DNA of 64,000 bases. It comes from an uncultured Muribaculaceae bacterium (GTDB lineage Bacteria > Bacteroidota > Bacteroidia > Bacteroidales > Muribaculaceae). Of this stretch, positions 23,920-33,404 are shown one piece after another. The DNA is taken from contig CAMEPD010000001.1 of NCBI GenBank assembly GCA_945931475.1, positions 1 through 64,000 on the forward strand. Direction: 5' to 3'. Below the pieces are notes generated by a model that ran no database searches, had not been told where the DNA came from, and worked only from the letters and a program-made list of their open reading frames with translations. Position numbers and translations under genes: made by a program. How positions within the stretch are numbered: position 1 is the stretch's first letter; every line of letters begins with the position of its first letter.

Positions 23920-24371
23920 TTCCCTCGCTGATAATACTCGGTGCCCTGCTGCTGTTGGGCCTCATACTCTGGCTGCTCCACCGGCGCGACGAACGCCGCG
24001 GCATCACCGACGAACTGTCGGGGCCCAAGGTAGTCGACCCTCCCGCCGGCAACAACCTCGAGGAGGGAGCATGCTGCGGCATGCACATCACCTGCGAGCG
24101 CGATTCGCTGTTGGCCGGCGTCAGCAAAGAGATTGAGTACTTCGACGACGAGGAACTCGACCGATACCGCGGCCGCAGCGCCGACGACTATACCGACAGC
24201 GAGATCGAGGAGTTCCGCGACGTGCTGCTCACCCTGCTGCCCGACGACATAGCATCCTGGGCGCGGTCGCTGCAGCTGCGCGGCATCACCCTCCCCGCCG
24301 AGGTGCGCGAGGAACTGCTGCTCATCGTGGCCGAAGCCCGCGCCGCCCGCACCGCAGCAAACCCCGAATAA
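23916..24371 (+). CDS. small membrane-anchored protein with CCGxHxxC motif
   Basis: A 151-residue protein I cannot name. It has an N-terminal membrane anchor (residues ~3-21, PSLIILGALLLLGLILWLL) with a basic stop-transfer HRRDERR. A conserved-looking cysteine cluster EGACCGMHITCERDSL follows, possibly a metal site. The acidic helical C-terminal half contains YFDDEELDRYRGRSADDYTD. It overlaps aroA by 4 bp and precedes an ABC permease gene by 24 bp, so it is translated from the same operon. Similar small proteins occur next to aroA in other Bacteroidales as far as I recall, but no role is established. Confidence 0.6.
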   Translation: MIPSLIILGALLLLGLILWLLHRRDERRGITDELSGPKVVDPPAGNNLEEGACCGMHITCERDSLLAGVSKEIEYFDDEELDRYRGRSADDYTDSEIEEFRDVLLTLLPDDIASWARSLQLRGITLPAEVREELLLIVAEARAARTAANPE

Positions 24372-24395
24372 CACCGCCGTTGCGCATACAGTAAT

Positions 24396-25208
24396 ATGGA
24401 TTTTTTCAACTACCCCTTCTTCACCAACGCACTTATCGGCGTGACTGTCATCTCGATAGCCGCCGCCATAATCGGCACGTATATCGTGGCGCGCCGCATG
24501 GTGGCCATCTCCGGCGGCATCACCCACGCCTGCTTCGGCGGCCTCGGCCTGGGCTGCTACCTCGGCTGGAATCCGATAGTGCTGGCCGGCGTGTTCGCCG
24601 TGGGGTCGTCATTAGGGGTGCAGTTCCTATCGTCGCGCTACCGTGTGCGCGAGGACTCGGCCATCGCGGTGGTTTGGTCGCTCGGCATGGCCTTGGGCGT
24701 GCTTTTCGTATTCCTCACCCCCGGATATGTGCCCGAGCTCAACTCGTTCCTCTTCGGTAACATCCTCAATATCACGGCCACAGACCTGTGGGTGTTTGCT
24801 GCATATACACTGATTCTGTGTATATTCTTCGCGTGGAAATACAATCAGATAGTAATCTGCGCATTCGACCCCGACTTCGCGCGGGTCAGCGGACTGCCTG
24901 TACGCGCCGTCACCACGGCCATGACCGTGATGGTGGCCCTATGTATTGTACTCACAATCAAATTGGTAGGAGTAATGCTGCTGATGTCGATGATTTCGCT
25001 GCCGCAGCTCACAGCCGAGATATTCTGCCGGCGGTTCCGCCGGGTAATGTTCACGTCGGTGGGCGTCTCGCTCGTCTGCTGCCTGGGTGGCCTGGCGCTG
25101 GCCATGGTGGTCGACGTACCCTGCTCGGCACTCATCGTCATGGTTATGGCCGTAACATTCTTCGGCGCGCGCATCGTCAGCCGCATCAACCGGCGCCGTA
25201 TCACCTAA
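24396..25208 (+). CDS. metal ABC transporter permease, ZnuB/MntB family
   Basis: A 270-residue permease with eight or so membrane segments. It contains GTYIVARRMVAISGGITHAC, AVVWSLGMALGVLF, the FDPDFARVSGLPVRA loop and KLVGVMLLMSMISLPQLTAE, all typical of zinc/manganese uptake permeases of the ABC-3 class. No ATPase or binding-protein gene is adjacent in this window, so partners must be elsewhere. It is 24 bp downstream of the Cys-motif protein and 13 bp upstream of the GH25 gene. Confidence 0.88.
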   Translation: MDFFNYPFFTNALIGVTVISIAAAIIGTYIVARRMVAISGGITHACFGGLGLGCYLGWNPIVLAGVFAVGSSLGVQFLSSRYRVREDSAIAVVWSLGMALGVLFVFLTPGYVPELNSFLFGNILNITATDLWVFAAYTLILCIFFAWKYNQIVICAFDPDFARVSGLPVRAVTTAMTVMVALCIVLTIKLVGVMLLMSMISLPQLTAEIFCRRFRRVMFTSVGVSLVCCLGGLALAMVVDVPCSALIVMVMAVTFFGARIVSRINRRRIT

Positions 25209-25221
25209 GCCTCGTAACAAC

Positions 25222-25989
25222 ATGAAAGCCAACGCATCAGCCACCTCCAAACCCATCCCGGGCCCGACGCAGCGCCGCCGCGGCCTGAAGATACTGCTGC
25301 TTGCGCTGGCCATTTCGGTACTCGGCGCCGGCGGCTACTTTGCCTACGACCGCTGGCTGGCCCCTGGGGCCGACCCGTCGTTTGAGCTCTACCCAGTCCG
25401 GGGCGTCGACATTTCGGCCCACAACGGCGAAATAGACTTCGCCAAAGTCGCCGCCGACACTTTGGTGAGCTTCGTCTACATCAAAGCCACCGAAGGCACC
25501 GATTTCATCGACCGCAACTACTACGACAACGTGCGCGAGTCGGCGCGCGCCGGCATCCCTGCCGGGGCCTACCACTTCTTCCGCTTCGACACCGACGGCG
25601 AGATGCAGGCCCTCAACTTCCTGTGGGCGCTGCGCGGACGCCGTTTCGCCCTCCCCCCGGCCATCGACATCGAGGAGTGGGGCAACCCCGACGGACACGC
25701 CACAGCACGCATTGTCGAACGCCTGCGCGACATGATTTCGCTGCTCGAGGCACACGGCGTGCACCCCATACTCTACACCAACAAAGACGGCTATTACCGC
25801 TTCGTGCGCGGCAATTTCGACACATATCCCGTGTGGATCTGCTCGTTCAGCGACCCGCCGCTCGAGGGGGACGCCCCCTTCGCCATCTGGCAGTACACCC
25901 ACCACGGCCACATCGACGGCATCCCCACCGCCGTCGACCTCAACGCCCTGTCGCCCACCGCCCCCTTCACCCTTCCCCGCCGCCAATAA
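25222..25989 (+). CDS. membrane-anchored GH25 lysozyme
   Basis: A 255-residue glycoside hydrolase family 25 protein that cleaves peptidoglycan between MurNAc and GlcNAc. After a basic tail there is one membrane segment (ILLLALAISVLGAGGYFAY), then the GH25 barrel: GVDISAHNGEIDF, FVYIKATEGTDFID, AGAYHFFRF, the catalytic-type PAIDIEEWG, ILYTNKDGYYRF and a final IWQYTHHG. Catalytic Asp and Glu positions appear intact. It is the last gene of the aroA-led operon and probably acts in the periplasm in wall remodelling. Confidence 0.9.
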   Translation: MKANASATSKPIPGPTQRRRGLKILLLALAISVLGAGGYFAYDRWLAPGADPSFELYPVRGVDISAHNGEIDFAKVAADTLVSFVYIKATEGTDFIDRNYYDNVRESARAGIPAGAYHFFRFDTDGEMQALNFLWALRGRRFALPPAIDIEEWGNPDGHATARIVERLRDMISLLEAHGVHPILYTNKDGYYRFVRGNFDTYPVWICSFSDPPLEGDAPFAIWQYTHHGHIDGIPTAVDLNALSPTAPFTLPRRQ

Positions 25990-26036
25990 AATTTGATATC
26001 CCGGTGGGCATTTCATCACCTTATATATACGATTAC

Positions 26037-26067
26037 TTGGCGCATTCGGCGGTTTTTGCTAATTTTG
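26037..26067 (+). promoter_or_regulatory. promoter for the TPR / outer-membrane protein unit
   Basis: TTG at 26037-26039 and TAATTTTG at 26060-26067, 20 bp apart, match the Bacteroidetes consensus. The ATG at 26086 is only 18 bp past the -7 element, leaving a very short leader. Confidence 0.6.
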
Positions 26068-26085
26068 CGGTAAGAATAACCGCAA

Positions 26086-29004
26086 ATGAAAAAGTATATC
26101 CCCTTTATAGCAGCCGTATTGGCCGCATCGCCCCTGCAAGGCGCCCCGGTGGCTCCCGGTATGCAGCAGCCGCAGGAGGTTGCGGCTGCCGACGGTGCCG
26201 GATTCCTGGCTCGCGGTCTGATGATGGAGGCTGACGCCAACTATCAGGGTACCATAGACCAGCTGAGCCGGGCCCTGCAACTGCATCTCTCTGAGCAACA
26301 GCGCGAGACGGCACTGCTGCATCTGGCCCACGCCACGGCCCACATTTCGTCGGCCGACGCCGAATCCCTCTACCGCGAGTTCCTCGGCCGGTACCCCGCC
26401 TCGGCATACCGCCAGCAAGCCCTGCTCGGCGTGGCCGACTGCATCTACGACCGGGGCGAGTATGGCAACGCCCTCTTGGCTTACAGCGACGTCACCCCCG
26501 GAGCCCTCGACAACCCTACAGCCGACCTCCGCGACTACCGCATGGCCTACTGCCTGCTGAAACTCACCCGATATGACGAGGCCGCAGCCATTTACCGGCG
26601 TCTGGAAAACTCTGCCGGGTTTGCTCCTCAGGCACGCTTCTACAACGGATACATAGCCTACGTCAGCGGTGACACCAAGCGAGGCGAAAAGCTATTCGAA
26701 TCGGTGCAGCAGCTCACCACCGAACCCTGCAACCGCGCTCCTTACTACCTGGCACAGATTTACTTCGCGCGCCGCGACTACACTAAGGCCATCAGCGAGT
26801 GCCGCCGTCTGCAAAGCACCGGCAGCATCCCGGCCGAATACGCCGCTGAGACCCAACGCATCCTCGGCGAGTCGCTCTACAACACCGGCGAGACACGTCA
26901 GGGCGTCGATGCGCTCAAAACGTATCTCACCATGACCGACACACCGCTGCCGTCGGCCCTCTACCTGCTCGGCGTCGAGGAGTACCGCGCCGGCAACTAT
27001 GCCCGCGCCATCGAATACCTGACGCCCGCCACCTCCGAGGTGTCGGCCTTAGGGCAGAGCGCCTACCTCTACATCGGCCAAAGTTACCTGCGGCAGGCCA
27101 ACTACGATGCCGCCTCGATGGCCCTGCAGAATGCCTGCCGCATGGATTTCGACCCCGCGACCCGCGAAATGGCCTATTACGACTACGCCATCGCCCACCT
27201 CAAGGGGGGCCGCACGCCGTTCGGCTCGTCGGTTTCGCTCTTCGAGGAGTTCCTGCGCCGCTACCCCGACAGCTCCCTGGCCCCGCAGGTGCAGGACTAC
27301 GTAATCAACGGCTACGTCACCGACAATAACTACGCCGCCGCCCTCAAGGCCCTCGACCACATAAAGAATCCCACCCAAGCCCAGAAGAAGGCACGCCTGC
27401 AGGTGCTCTACCTGTGGGGCACACGCCGTCTGCAGGCCGGCGATACCGACGGCGCCATCACCAACCTGCGCGAAGCCGTGTCGCTGGCATCGCTCGACCC
27501 GCGCACCGGCGCCGAAGCACAACTGTGGCTCGGCGAGGCGCTCTACAAGAAGGGCAACTACCGCCAGGCCGACGCCGCATTCACATCGTATCTCGACTCG
27601 GGCTACGCCACCGGCGCCAACAAGTCCCAGGCGTACTACGACCGCGGTTACGGCCGCTTCGCGCGCAAGCAGGTGCAGGGCGCTGAGAGCGACTTCCGGC
27701 AGTTCCTCAACCTCGCTCCCAAAGGGGTAAGCAACACCCAGCGTGCCGACGCCCTCAACCGCGTGGCCGACTGCCTCTACTACAACCACAACTTCACCGA
27801 GGCCGCCGCCACCTACGCACGCGCCCTCGAGATGGAACCCTCGGCCGGCGACTATCCCCTCTACCAGCAGGCCATGATGAAGGGACTCTCAGGAGACAAC
27901 AGCGCCAAAATCGACCTCCTGAGTTCGATGATGAAGCGCTTCCCCAAATCGACGCTCATGCCCTCGGCCCTGCTCGAGACAGCCGACGCATATTCGGCCC
28001 TCGACAACAGCCGCCGCGCCCTCGACAACTATCTGGCCGTGGCCGACCGCTATCCGTCGACCGCCCAGGGTCGCCGCGGTCTGCTCCTGTCGGGCCTCAC
28101 ATACCTCAATATGGGCGACAATGCCGCCGCCAAGAAGCAGTACCGTAAGGTCATTTCGCTCTATCCCACCTCCGAGGAGGCCCGCGCCGCCGCCGATGAC
28201 CTCAAGCATCTCTCGGCCGACGAAGGCACTTTGGCCGACTACTCGCAGTTCTTAGCCTCGGTTCCCGACGCGCCGAAACTCGAAGCCGGCGAAGCCGCCG
28301 CACTGCTGCTGCAGAGCGCTCAGAAGGCCCAGGACGAAGGGCGCACGGCCGACGCCCTGGCCCGTGCCGCCGAACTCGCCGAAACCTATCCCGACTCCCC
28401 CGAAGCCGTGCAGGCTCTCGCCATAAAAGCCCGCGCCGAAGAACTCTCCGGTAAGGCTCCTCTGGCGCTGGCCACATACCGCATCATGGCCGAAAAGGCC
28501 TCGTCGGGCGCCGACGCCAATACGGCGCGTCTCGGCATAATGCGTCTGAGCTTCACCATGAACGAATATTCCGCTGCCATCGAAGCCGCCGACGCCCTGC
28601 TGGCCTCCTCGGCCATCGGTGCCGACGTCAAGTCGGAAGCTACGTTCACCAAGGCGCTCGCACTCCAGAAACAGGGCAAAGGCGCCGAGTCGATGCAGCT
28701 GCTGCAGACCCTCACCGGCGACCCCGAATCGCTTTGGGGCGCCAAGAGCCTCTACTACCTGGCCCAGCAGCAGTTCGATGCCCGGCAGACCGACGAGGCC
28801 GACCGCACCGTCAACCGCCTCATCGACGCCAACCCGCCCCACGACTACTGGCTGGCACGCGGCTTCATACTGCTGAGCGACATCCGACGCCGCCAGGGCA
28901 ACAGCTTCGAGGCCGATGAATACCTCCGCTCCCTCCGCGAGAACTATCCCGGCGACGAAGCCGACATTATGCGCATGATCGACCAACGCCTCAACAAGAA
29001 CTAA
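26086..29004 (+). CDS. large exported tetratricopeptide-repeat protein
   Basis: A 972-residue protein with a Sec signal (MKKYIPFIAAVLAASPLQGA) followed almost entirely by TPR/Sel1-like helical repeats. Clear units include EYGNALLAYSDVTPGALDNP, GNYARAIEYLTPATSEVSAL, GNYRQADAAFTSYLDSGYAT, HNFTEAAATYARALEMEPSA and DNAAAKKQYRKVISLYPTSE. It is probably a periplasmic or outer-membrane-associated scaffold. It is followed, after a palindromic spacer, by a beta-barrel gene with the same orientation, suggesting that the two work together at the outer membrane. No catalytic domain is visible. Confidence 0.85.
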   Translation: MKKYIPFIAAVLAASPLQGAPVAPGMQQPQEVAAADGAGFLARGLMMEADANYQGTIDQLSRALQLHLSEQQRETALLHLAHATAHISSADAESLYREFLGRYPASAYRQQALLGVADCIYDRGEYGNALLAYSDVTPGALDNPTADLRDYRMAYCLLKLTRYDEAAAIYRRLENSAGFAPQARFYNGYIAYVSGDTKRGEKLFESVQQLTTEPCNRAPYYLAQIYFARRDYTKAISECRRLQSTGSIPAEYAAETQRILGESLYNTGETRQGVDALKTYLTMTDTPLPSALYLLGVEEYRAGNYARAIEYLTPATSEVSALGQSAYLYIGQSYLRQANYDAASMALQNACRMDFDPATREMAYYDYAIAHLKGGRTPFGSSVSLFEEFLRRYPDSSLAPQVQDYVINGYVTDNNYAAALKALDHIKNPTQAQKKARLQVLYLWGTRRLQAGDTDGAITNLREAVSLASLDPRTGAEAQLWLGEALYKKGNYRQADAAFTSYLDSGYATGANKSQAYYDRGYGRFARKQVQGAESDFRQFLNLAPKGVSNTQRADALNRVADCLYYNHNFTEAAATYARALEMEPSAGDYPLYQQAMMKGLSGDNSAKIDLLSSMMKRFPKSTLMPSALLETADAYSALDNSRRALDNYLAVADRYPSTAQGRRGLLLSGLTYLNMGDNAAAKKQYRKVISLYPTSEEARAAADDLKHLSADEGTLADYSQFLASVPDAPKLEAGEAAALLLQSAQKAQDEGRTADALARAAELAETYPDSPEAVQALAIKARAEELSGKAPLALATYRIMAEKASSGADANTARLGIMRLSFTMNEYSAAIEAADALLASSAIGADVKSEATFTKALALQKQGKGAESMQLLQTLTGDPESLWGAKSLYYLAQQQFDARQTDEADRTVNRLIDANPPHDYWLARGFILLSDIRRRQGNSFEADEYLRSLRENYPGDEADIMRMIDQRLNKN

Positions 29005-29016
29005 TATGAATATCAG

Positions 29017-29177
29017 ATAAGTAAGTCGAAGAAATTAGCTTATGGAAATTTTGATTGTATTTTGAGATGATTTTTTCGGTTGAGAGATGGAGCTTAGCGA
29101 GCTAAGCGACTGAGCAAAAGCGGAAAAAGCGCTCAAAAGACCTCAAAATTTCATAAGCGGATGCCTGACTTGCTTAT
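29017..29177. repeat. long imperfect palindrome between TPR and barrel genes
   Basis: The 193 bp gap is AT-rich and nearly fills with an imperfect inverted repeat. GATAAGTAAGTC at the left pairs with GACTTGCTTAT at the right. Inside, TTATGGAAATTTTGA pairs with CAAAATTTCATAA, and the centre is the hairpin GCTTAG-CGAG-CTAAGC (~29092-29107). It could be a short non-autonomous element or an mRNA hairpin that separates expression of the two genes. Confidence 0.5.
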
Positions 29178-29197
29178 ATGATTATATTAACTAATTT

Positions 29198-30922
29198 ATG
29201 AGACTTACTTTTATAGCACTCTCATTTGCTGTCGGCGCCACACTCGGCGCCACGGCTCAGGAGAACCTGACGAAAGAGATTGACGTGGAGCGCGAGATTG
29301 TGCCCGAACTCCGCGCGGCCTCGCGCATGGACATCTTCCCGGTGACCCTCCGTCCCGACCTCAAGCCCGTGACACTTACCGCCGGCGAACTCACGCAGGC
29401 CGCCGACTTCAATCCCCTGACCCGTCGCTACGAACCGGCGTGGACCGGTGCAGCCGCCCCCGTGACCCCTTACCGCGGATACGTCGACGCCGGATACTTC
29501 CCGGCCGCGAATTTCGGTGTAGCGGCCGGATTTCGTGCCGTCAACACGCCCAACACCACCCTCGGAATCCACACCACGATTCTTAACCGCAAATATGCCG
29601 ACAAGGGGCTTCTCGCGCCCGAACCCGACAAGGATTACAAGACCCTCGACATCAACGGAGGGGTCGACCTGCGTCACCGTTTCGGCCGGAAAGGGATTCT
29701 CGACGTCAATGCCGACGTTGATTTTTCGAAATTCAACAAAGCACTCCACTATGACGACCAAAGCGTGCTCCGCCTTGGCCTCGGCGCTGGGTGGAAAGGC
29801 TTCGGCGCCAACTCGCTGCGCTACGATGCCGGCATCGGCTTCGGTCTCTTCAGCTTCGGCAAAGCGGGCTTTCGCGATATTCCCGAGCTCACTGATTATG
29901 ACGGGCTTAAGACCGTCAGCGAGAAACGCTTAGGTGTCACCCTCGGAGCCTCGCTCCCTGCAGGAGAATATGGTCGTGCGGGGGTGGACTTCCGCGGCGA
30001 ATTCCTCTTCTACAACCGTTTCGTGCCGGGTGAATCCTTCGCCGCCACCCTTGACGAAATGGCGCCTTTCAGCAATGTGGGCGACATCGCAGACCTATAC
30101 ATGAGCCACGACGGCCGAAATATCGGCAATTTCTCATTCACACCCTATTACGCTCTTGAAAAAGGCATCTTTTCCGGCAAGTTCGGCGTCAGGATCGACG
30201 TCACCTTCAACTCCGGCAAAACCCTTCACATAGCCCCCGACGTGACACTCGGCCTCAATCCGACGGCGCAGTTCGGCGCATGGGTAAAATTCGCAGGCGG
30301 CGAACAACTCAACACCCTCGGCTCCCTCTATGCCGTCAGCCGCTACATATCCCCCGAATTCGCATACAAGACCTCCAACATCCCCGTAACGGGCGAAGTG
30401 GGCCTGCGCTTCGGTCCCGTCAAAGGATTCGCCCTCGAGGTCGGAGGAGCATACGCCGTGGCCCACGACTGGCTGATGCCTGCCCATTCCGGCGCCTACC
30501 ATCTGAACGCCTTTGACATTGACAATTACAGCGCCTACAAGGTCTTCGGACGCCTCACCGGAGGCTGGGGCAAGTGGGTCGACTTCGCCATGGGGTACGA
30601 ACACAGCTTCGATGCCGGCAGCCGCAGCATAAATATCTGGTACTCATGGCGTGATGGCGCCCGCAGCGTACTCTCCGGCGACCTCAGCGTCCATCCCCTC
30701 GAACGGCTGACAGTCACCGTCGGGGTCGACGGACGCTTCGACCGCCGGCTCGCAGCCGGCTCTGACTTCATCGACCTGCGTGCCGGCGCACAATACGGCA
30801 TCACCGACGCACTGAGCGTCTTCGCCCGCTTCGACAATATCCTCGACCAGCACAAGCCCATGGTATTCGACTACACCACCTGCGGCTTCAACGGCCTCTT
30901 CGGCCTGGGATACAAATTCTGA
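29198..30922 (+). CDS. outer-membrane beta-barrel protein (receptor-like, no plug)
   Basis: A 574-residue protein with a signal peptide (MRLTFIALSFAVGATLGATA), a mature N-terminus beginning QENLTKEIDVEREIVPEL, and then alternating amphipathic strands to a C-terminal phenylalanine (GFNGLFGLGYKF), typical of outer-membrane barrels. The C-terminal section FARFDNILDQHKPMVFDY resembles the last strands of TonB-dependent receptors, but no plug domain or TonB box is evident, and the length suits a 14-18 strand barrel. It follows the large TPR gene and ends 7 bp before the AsnA-like gene. Confidence 0.75.
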   Translation: MRLTFIALSFAVGATLGATAQENLTKEIDVEREIVPELRAASRMDIFPVTLRPDLKPVTLTAGELTQAADFNPLTRRYEPAWTGAAAPVTPYRGYVDAGYFPAANFGVAAGFRAVNTPNTTLGIHTTILNRKYADKGLLAPEPDKDYKTLDINGGVDLRHRFGRKGILDVNADVDFSKFNKALHYDDQSVLRLGLGAGWKGFGANSLRYDAGIGFGLFSFGKAGFRDIPELTDYDGLKTVSEKRLGVTLGASLPAGEYGRAGVDFRGEFLFYNRFVPGESFAATLDEMAPFSNVGDIADLYMSHDGRNIGNFSFTPYYALEKGIFSGKFGVRIDVTFNSGKTLHIAPDVTLGLNPTAQFGAWVKFAGGEQLNTLGSLYAVSRYISPEFAYKTSNIPVTGEVGLRFGPVKGFALEVGGAYAVAHDWLMPAHSGAYHLNAFDIDNYSAYKVFGRLTGGWGKWVDFAMGYEHSFDAGSRSINIWYSWRDGARSVLSGDLSVHPLERLTVTVGVDGRFDRRLAAGSDFIDLRAGAQYGITDALSVFARFDNILDQHKPMVFDYTTCGFNGLFGLGYKF

Positions 30923-30929
30923 CATCAGC

Positions 30930-31748
30930 ATGGAGCAGAACCACCCTACCCGACCGCTGCTGCTGCGCGAAACCGCCGAATTAGCCTTCACCGAGATAAA
31001 GCGCTACGTGGAGCCGCGCCTGCGCGACGACTTCAACCTGCGCCGCGTGTCAGCGCCGCTGTGCCTGCCGGCCGAATCGGCCCTGGCCGGCCCCGGGATG
31101 CACGTCACATTCCCCTCCTACGGCACGGGCGCACCCATGGCCATCGTCACCGGCCTCGACCTGTGGCTGCGTTCACAGCTGCGCCGCTACGATTCCGCTC
31201 CAGGATTCGGCGTGTTCACCGTGATGAACGCCATCCGCCCCGACATCGCCGAATCGGCCGTGGCCTCGCCGCACGTCACCTCATGGGCCTGGCAGCAGAC
31301 GCTCTCCGACGACGACGCCCAGGCCGCCCCGAAGGTGCTCGCCAAAGCTGCCAAGAGCCTGTACGCTCTGCTGCGCGACGCCGAGAAACGTATTCTCGAC
31401 ATCTTCCCGCACCTGTCGGCCACCCTCCCCGAGGAACTCACCATCGCCCGCGAGACCGACATCACAGCCCTCTATCCCTCCGACGACCCCTTGCGCTCCC
31501 ACTACCAGTATATGCGCCAGAACCCCGGCAAGGCTATCTTCATTATCGACGACAGCCCCGCCGACCGACGTCCGGATTTACCCGGACAGCTCATCGTGTG
31601 GAACGAGATGCTGCGCACACACCTCACCCTGGCCGAAATCGCCGTGTTCGGTCCCGGACGCGAGGCCAACCTCAATTCTGTGGGCGGCAACATCTGGCGC
31701 GACACCGTGGCCCTGCTGCTGCTCCACCAGACCGAGTTGCTTAAGTAA
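30930..31748 (+). CDS. degenerate asparagine synthetase A homologue
   Basis: A 272-residue protein that aligns along most of its length with AsnA (aspartate-ammonia ligase, class II tRNA synthetase fold, about 330-345 residues). Matching blocks are [25 protein letters not shown] at the start, [45 protein letters not shown] and a final [20 protein letters not shown]. The catalytic motifs of AsnA are altered: HSLAKWKR is [15 protein letters not shown] is VTSWAWQ, the RAPDYDD segment is missing, and GGGIGQSR is GGNIWRDT. I infer a non-ammonia-ligase paralogue, perhaps regulatory or with a changed reaction. It lies between the barrel gene and trmD. Confidence 0.75.
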   Translation: MEQNHPTRPLLLRETAELAFTEIKRYVEPRLRDDFNLRRVSAPLCLPAESALAGPGMHVTFPSYGTGAPMAIVTGLDLWLRSQLRRYDSAPGFGVFTVMNAIRPDIAESAVASPHVTSWAWQQTLSDDDAQAAPKVLAKAAKSLYALLRDAEKRILDIFPHLSATLPEELTIARETDITALYPSDDPLRSHYQYMRQNPGKAIFIIDDSPADRRPDLPGQLIVWNEMLRTHLTLAEIAVFGPGREANLNSVGGNIWRDTVALLLLHQTELLK

Positions 31749-31816
31749 TTATAGTAGACACACAAAGTAGATGTGCATCCCTACAATATAAAATGCCCAT
31801 TTATTTACTGCTTAAG

Positions 31817-32491
31817 ATGAGAATAGACATCCTTACAGTACTCCCCGAGATGTTCGAGTCGCCCCTCAACTGCTCGATACTCAAACGCGCTCAGCAGAAG
31901 GGCCTCGTGGAGTTCCACATACACAACCTGCGCGACTACACCACCAACCGTCACCGCAAAGTCGACGACTACCCCTTCGGTGGCGAAGCCGGCATGGTGA
32001 TGCAGGTTGAACCCATCGACCGCGCCATCGCGGCCCTCAAGGCCGAACGCGAATACGACGAGGTGATTTTCACATCGCCCGACGGCGAGAAATTCGACCA
32101 GCCGATGGCCAACCGTATGTCGCTGCTCCGGAATATCATAATCCTGGCCGGCCACTACAAAGGGGTTGACTATCGCGTGCGCGAGCATCTGATAACCAAA
32201 GAGATATCAATCGGCGACTATGTGCTTACCGGCGGCGAGCTCCCTGCCATCATCATCTCCGACGCCCTGGTGCGCCTCATCCCCGGAGCCATCGGCGACG
32301 AGCAGAGCGCCCTATCGGATTCATTCCAGGACAACCTGCTGGCGCCCCCCGACTATACACGCCCGGCCGATTACAATGGCTGGCGTGTGCCCGACATACT
32401 CCTCTCGGGGCATGAGGCGAAAATCGCCGAATGGCGCCACGAGCAGTCACTCGAGCGTACACGCCGCCTGCGTCCCGACTTGCTGAAATAA
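31817..32491 (+). CDS. trmD: tRNA (guanine-N1)-methyltransferase
   Basis: TrmD methylates G37 of tRNAs with SAM, preventing frameshifts. The 224-residue protein starts [20 protein letters not shown], then [20 protein letters not shown], the trefoil-knot SAM site ([26 protein letters not shown]), and [27 protein letters not shown]. The ATG at 31817 fits the family; the longer frame from 31793 adds an unrelated hydrophobic octapeptide. It is 7 bp upstream of queG, so two tRNA-modification genes are linked and followed by a tRNA gene. Confidence 0.95.
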   Translation: MRIDILTVLPEMFESPLNCSILKRAQQKGLVEFHIHNLRDYTTNRHRKVDDYPFGGEAGMVMQVEPIDRAIAALKAEREYDEVIFTSPDGEKFDQPMANRMSLLRNIIILAGHYKGVDYRVREHLITKEISIGDYVLTGGELPAIIISDALVRLIPGAIGDEQSALSDSFQDNLLAPPDYTRPADYNGWRVPDILLSGHEAKIAEWRHEQSLERTRRLRPDLLK

Positions 32492-32498
32492 TGACGCC

Positions 32499-33404
32499 AT
32501 GCCCGACGCATCACTCTCCGGCGAGATACAGCGCATGGCCCGACAGGCCGGGGCCGTCGCCGTGGGCTTTGCCCCGGCCGACGAGGTTGACCAGGCCCAC
32601 TGGAGCGCCTTCAGACGGTTCATCGAGCAGGGGCGCCACTTCACCATGGCGTGGCTCGAAAACTACCCCGAAATACGCCGTAACCCACTGAAACTCTTCA
32701 CGCCTGAGGCTACTCAAGGCACCGTGATTTCGCTGGCTTTCCCCTACCGTCACCACGATGCCAACCCGCTGTTTGCCGCCTACGCCCAGGGCGGCGACTA
32801 CCATCGCGTGCTCCGCAAGTTGCTGCGCCCCATCGCACGACACATCACCGAGGCCACCGGTGCCCGTTCGCGCGTATGTGTCGACTCGGCCCCGATACTC
32901 GAGCGCTACTGGGCCATGCGCGCCGGAATCGGTCACATCGGCCTGAACCATAACCTGATAGTACCGGGCGCCGGCTCATACGTCCTTCTTGCCGAAATTG
33001 TCACCGAGGCCGTGCTGCCCTCCGCCGCCCCGACCGGTGAATCGCCCTGCGACAGCTGTCGCGCCTGCCTGCGCGCCTGCCCCCACGGCGCACTTTCGGC
33101 CGACGGCACATTCGATGCCGCGCTCTGCCAGTCGTGCCTCACCATCGAGCACCGCGGTCAGCTGGAAATCACGCTAAAAGGCCCCGCAATCTACGGGTGC
33201 GACCTCTGCCTGAAAGCCTGCCCGGCCAACCGCACAACCGCCCCGGGACTGCCGGTATTCGCCCCCCGCGATGACATCCGCACCCTCACCCGCCAAGCCC
33301 TCGCTCAGCTCACCCCCCAGGAATACACACGCATTTTCGCCGACACGGCCATAACACGTTGCCCCTTGCCTCAACTCCTTCGCAACCTCCATTCATCAAA
33401 ATAG
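32499..33404 (+). CDS. queG: epoxyqueuosine reductase
   Basis: QueG reduces epoxyqueuosine to queuosine in tRNA, using cobalamin and two [4Fe-4S] clusters. The 301-residue protein has the N-terminal FAPADEVDQAHW region, the cobalamin-binding-type VCVDSAPILERYWAMRAGIG, GHIGLNHNLI, and two ferredoxin cysteine sets: CDSCRACLRACPHGA, then CQSC, and finally CDLCLKACPANR. All expected cysteines are present. It follows trmD by 7 bp and ends 44 bp before tRNA-Leu. Confidence 0.93.
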   Translation: MPDASLSGEIQRMARQAGAVAVGFAPADEVDQAHWSAFRRFIEQGRHFTMAWLENYPEIRRNPLKLFTPEATQGTVISLAFPYRHHDANPLFAAYAQGGDYHRVLRKLLRPIARHITEATGARSRVCVDSAPILERYWAMRAGIGHIGLNHNLIVPGAGSYVLLAEIVTEAVLPSAAPTGESPCDSCRACLRACPHGALSADGTFDAALCQSCLTIEHRGQLEITLKGPAIYGCDLCLKACPANRTTAPGLPVFAPRDDIRTLTRQALAQLTPQEYTRIFADTAITRCPLPQLLRNLHSSK

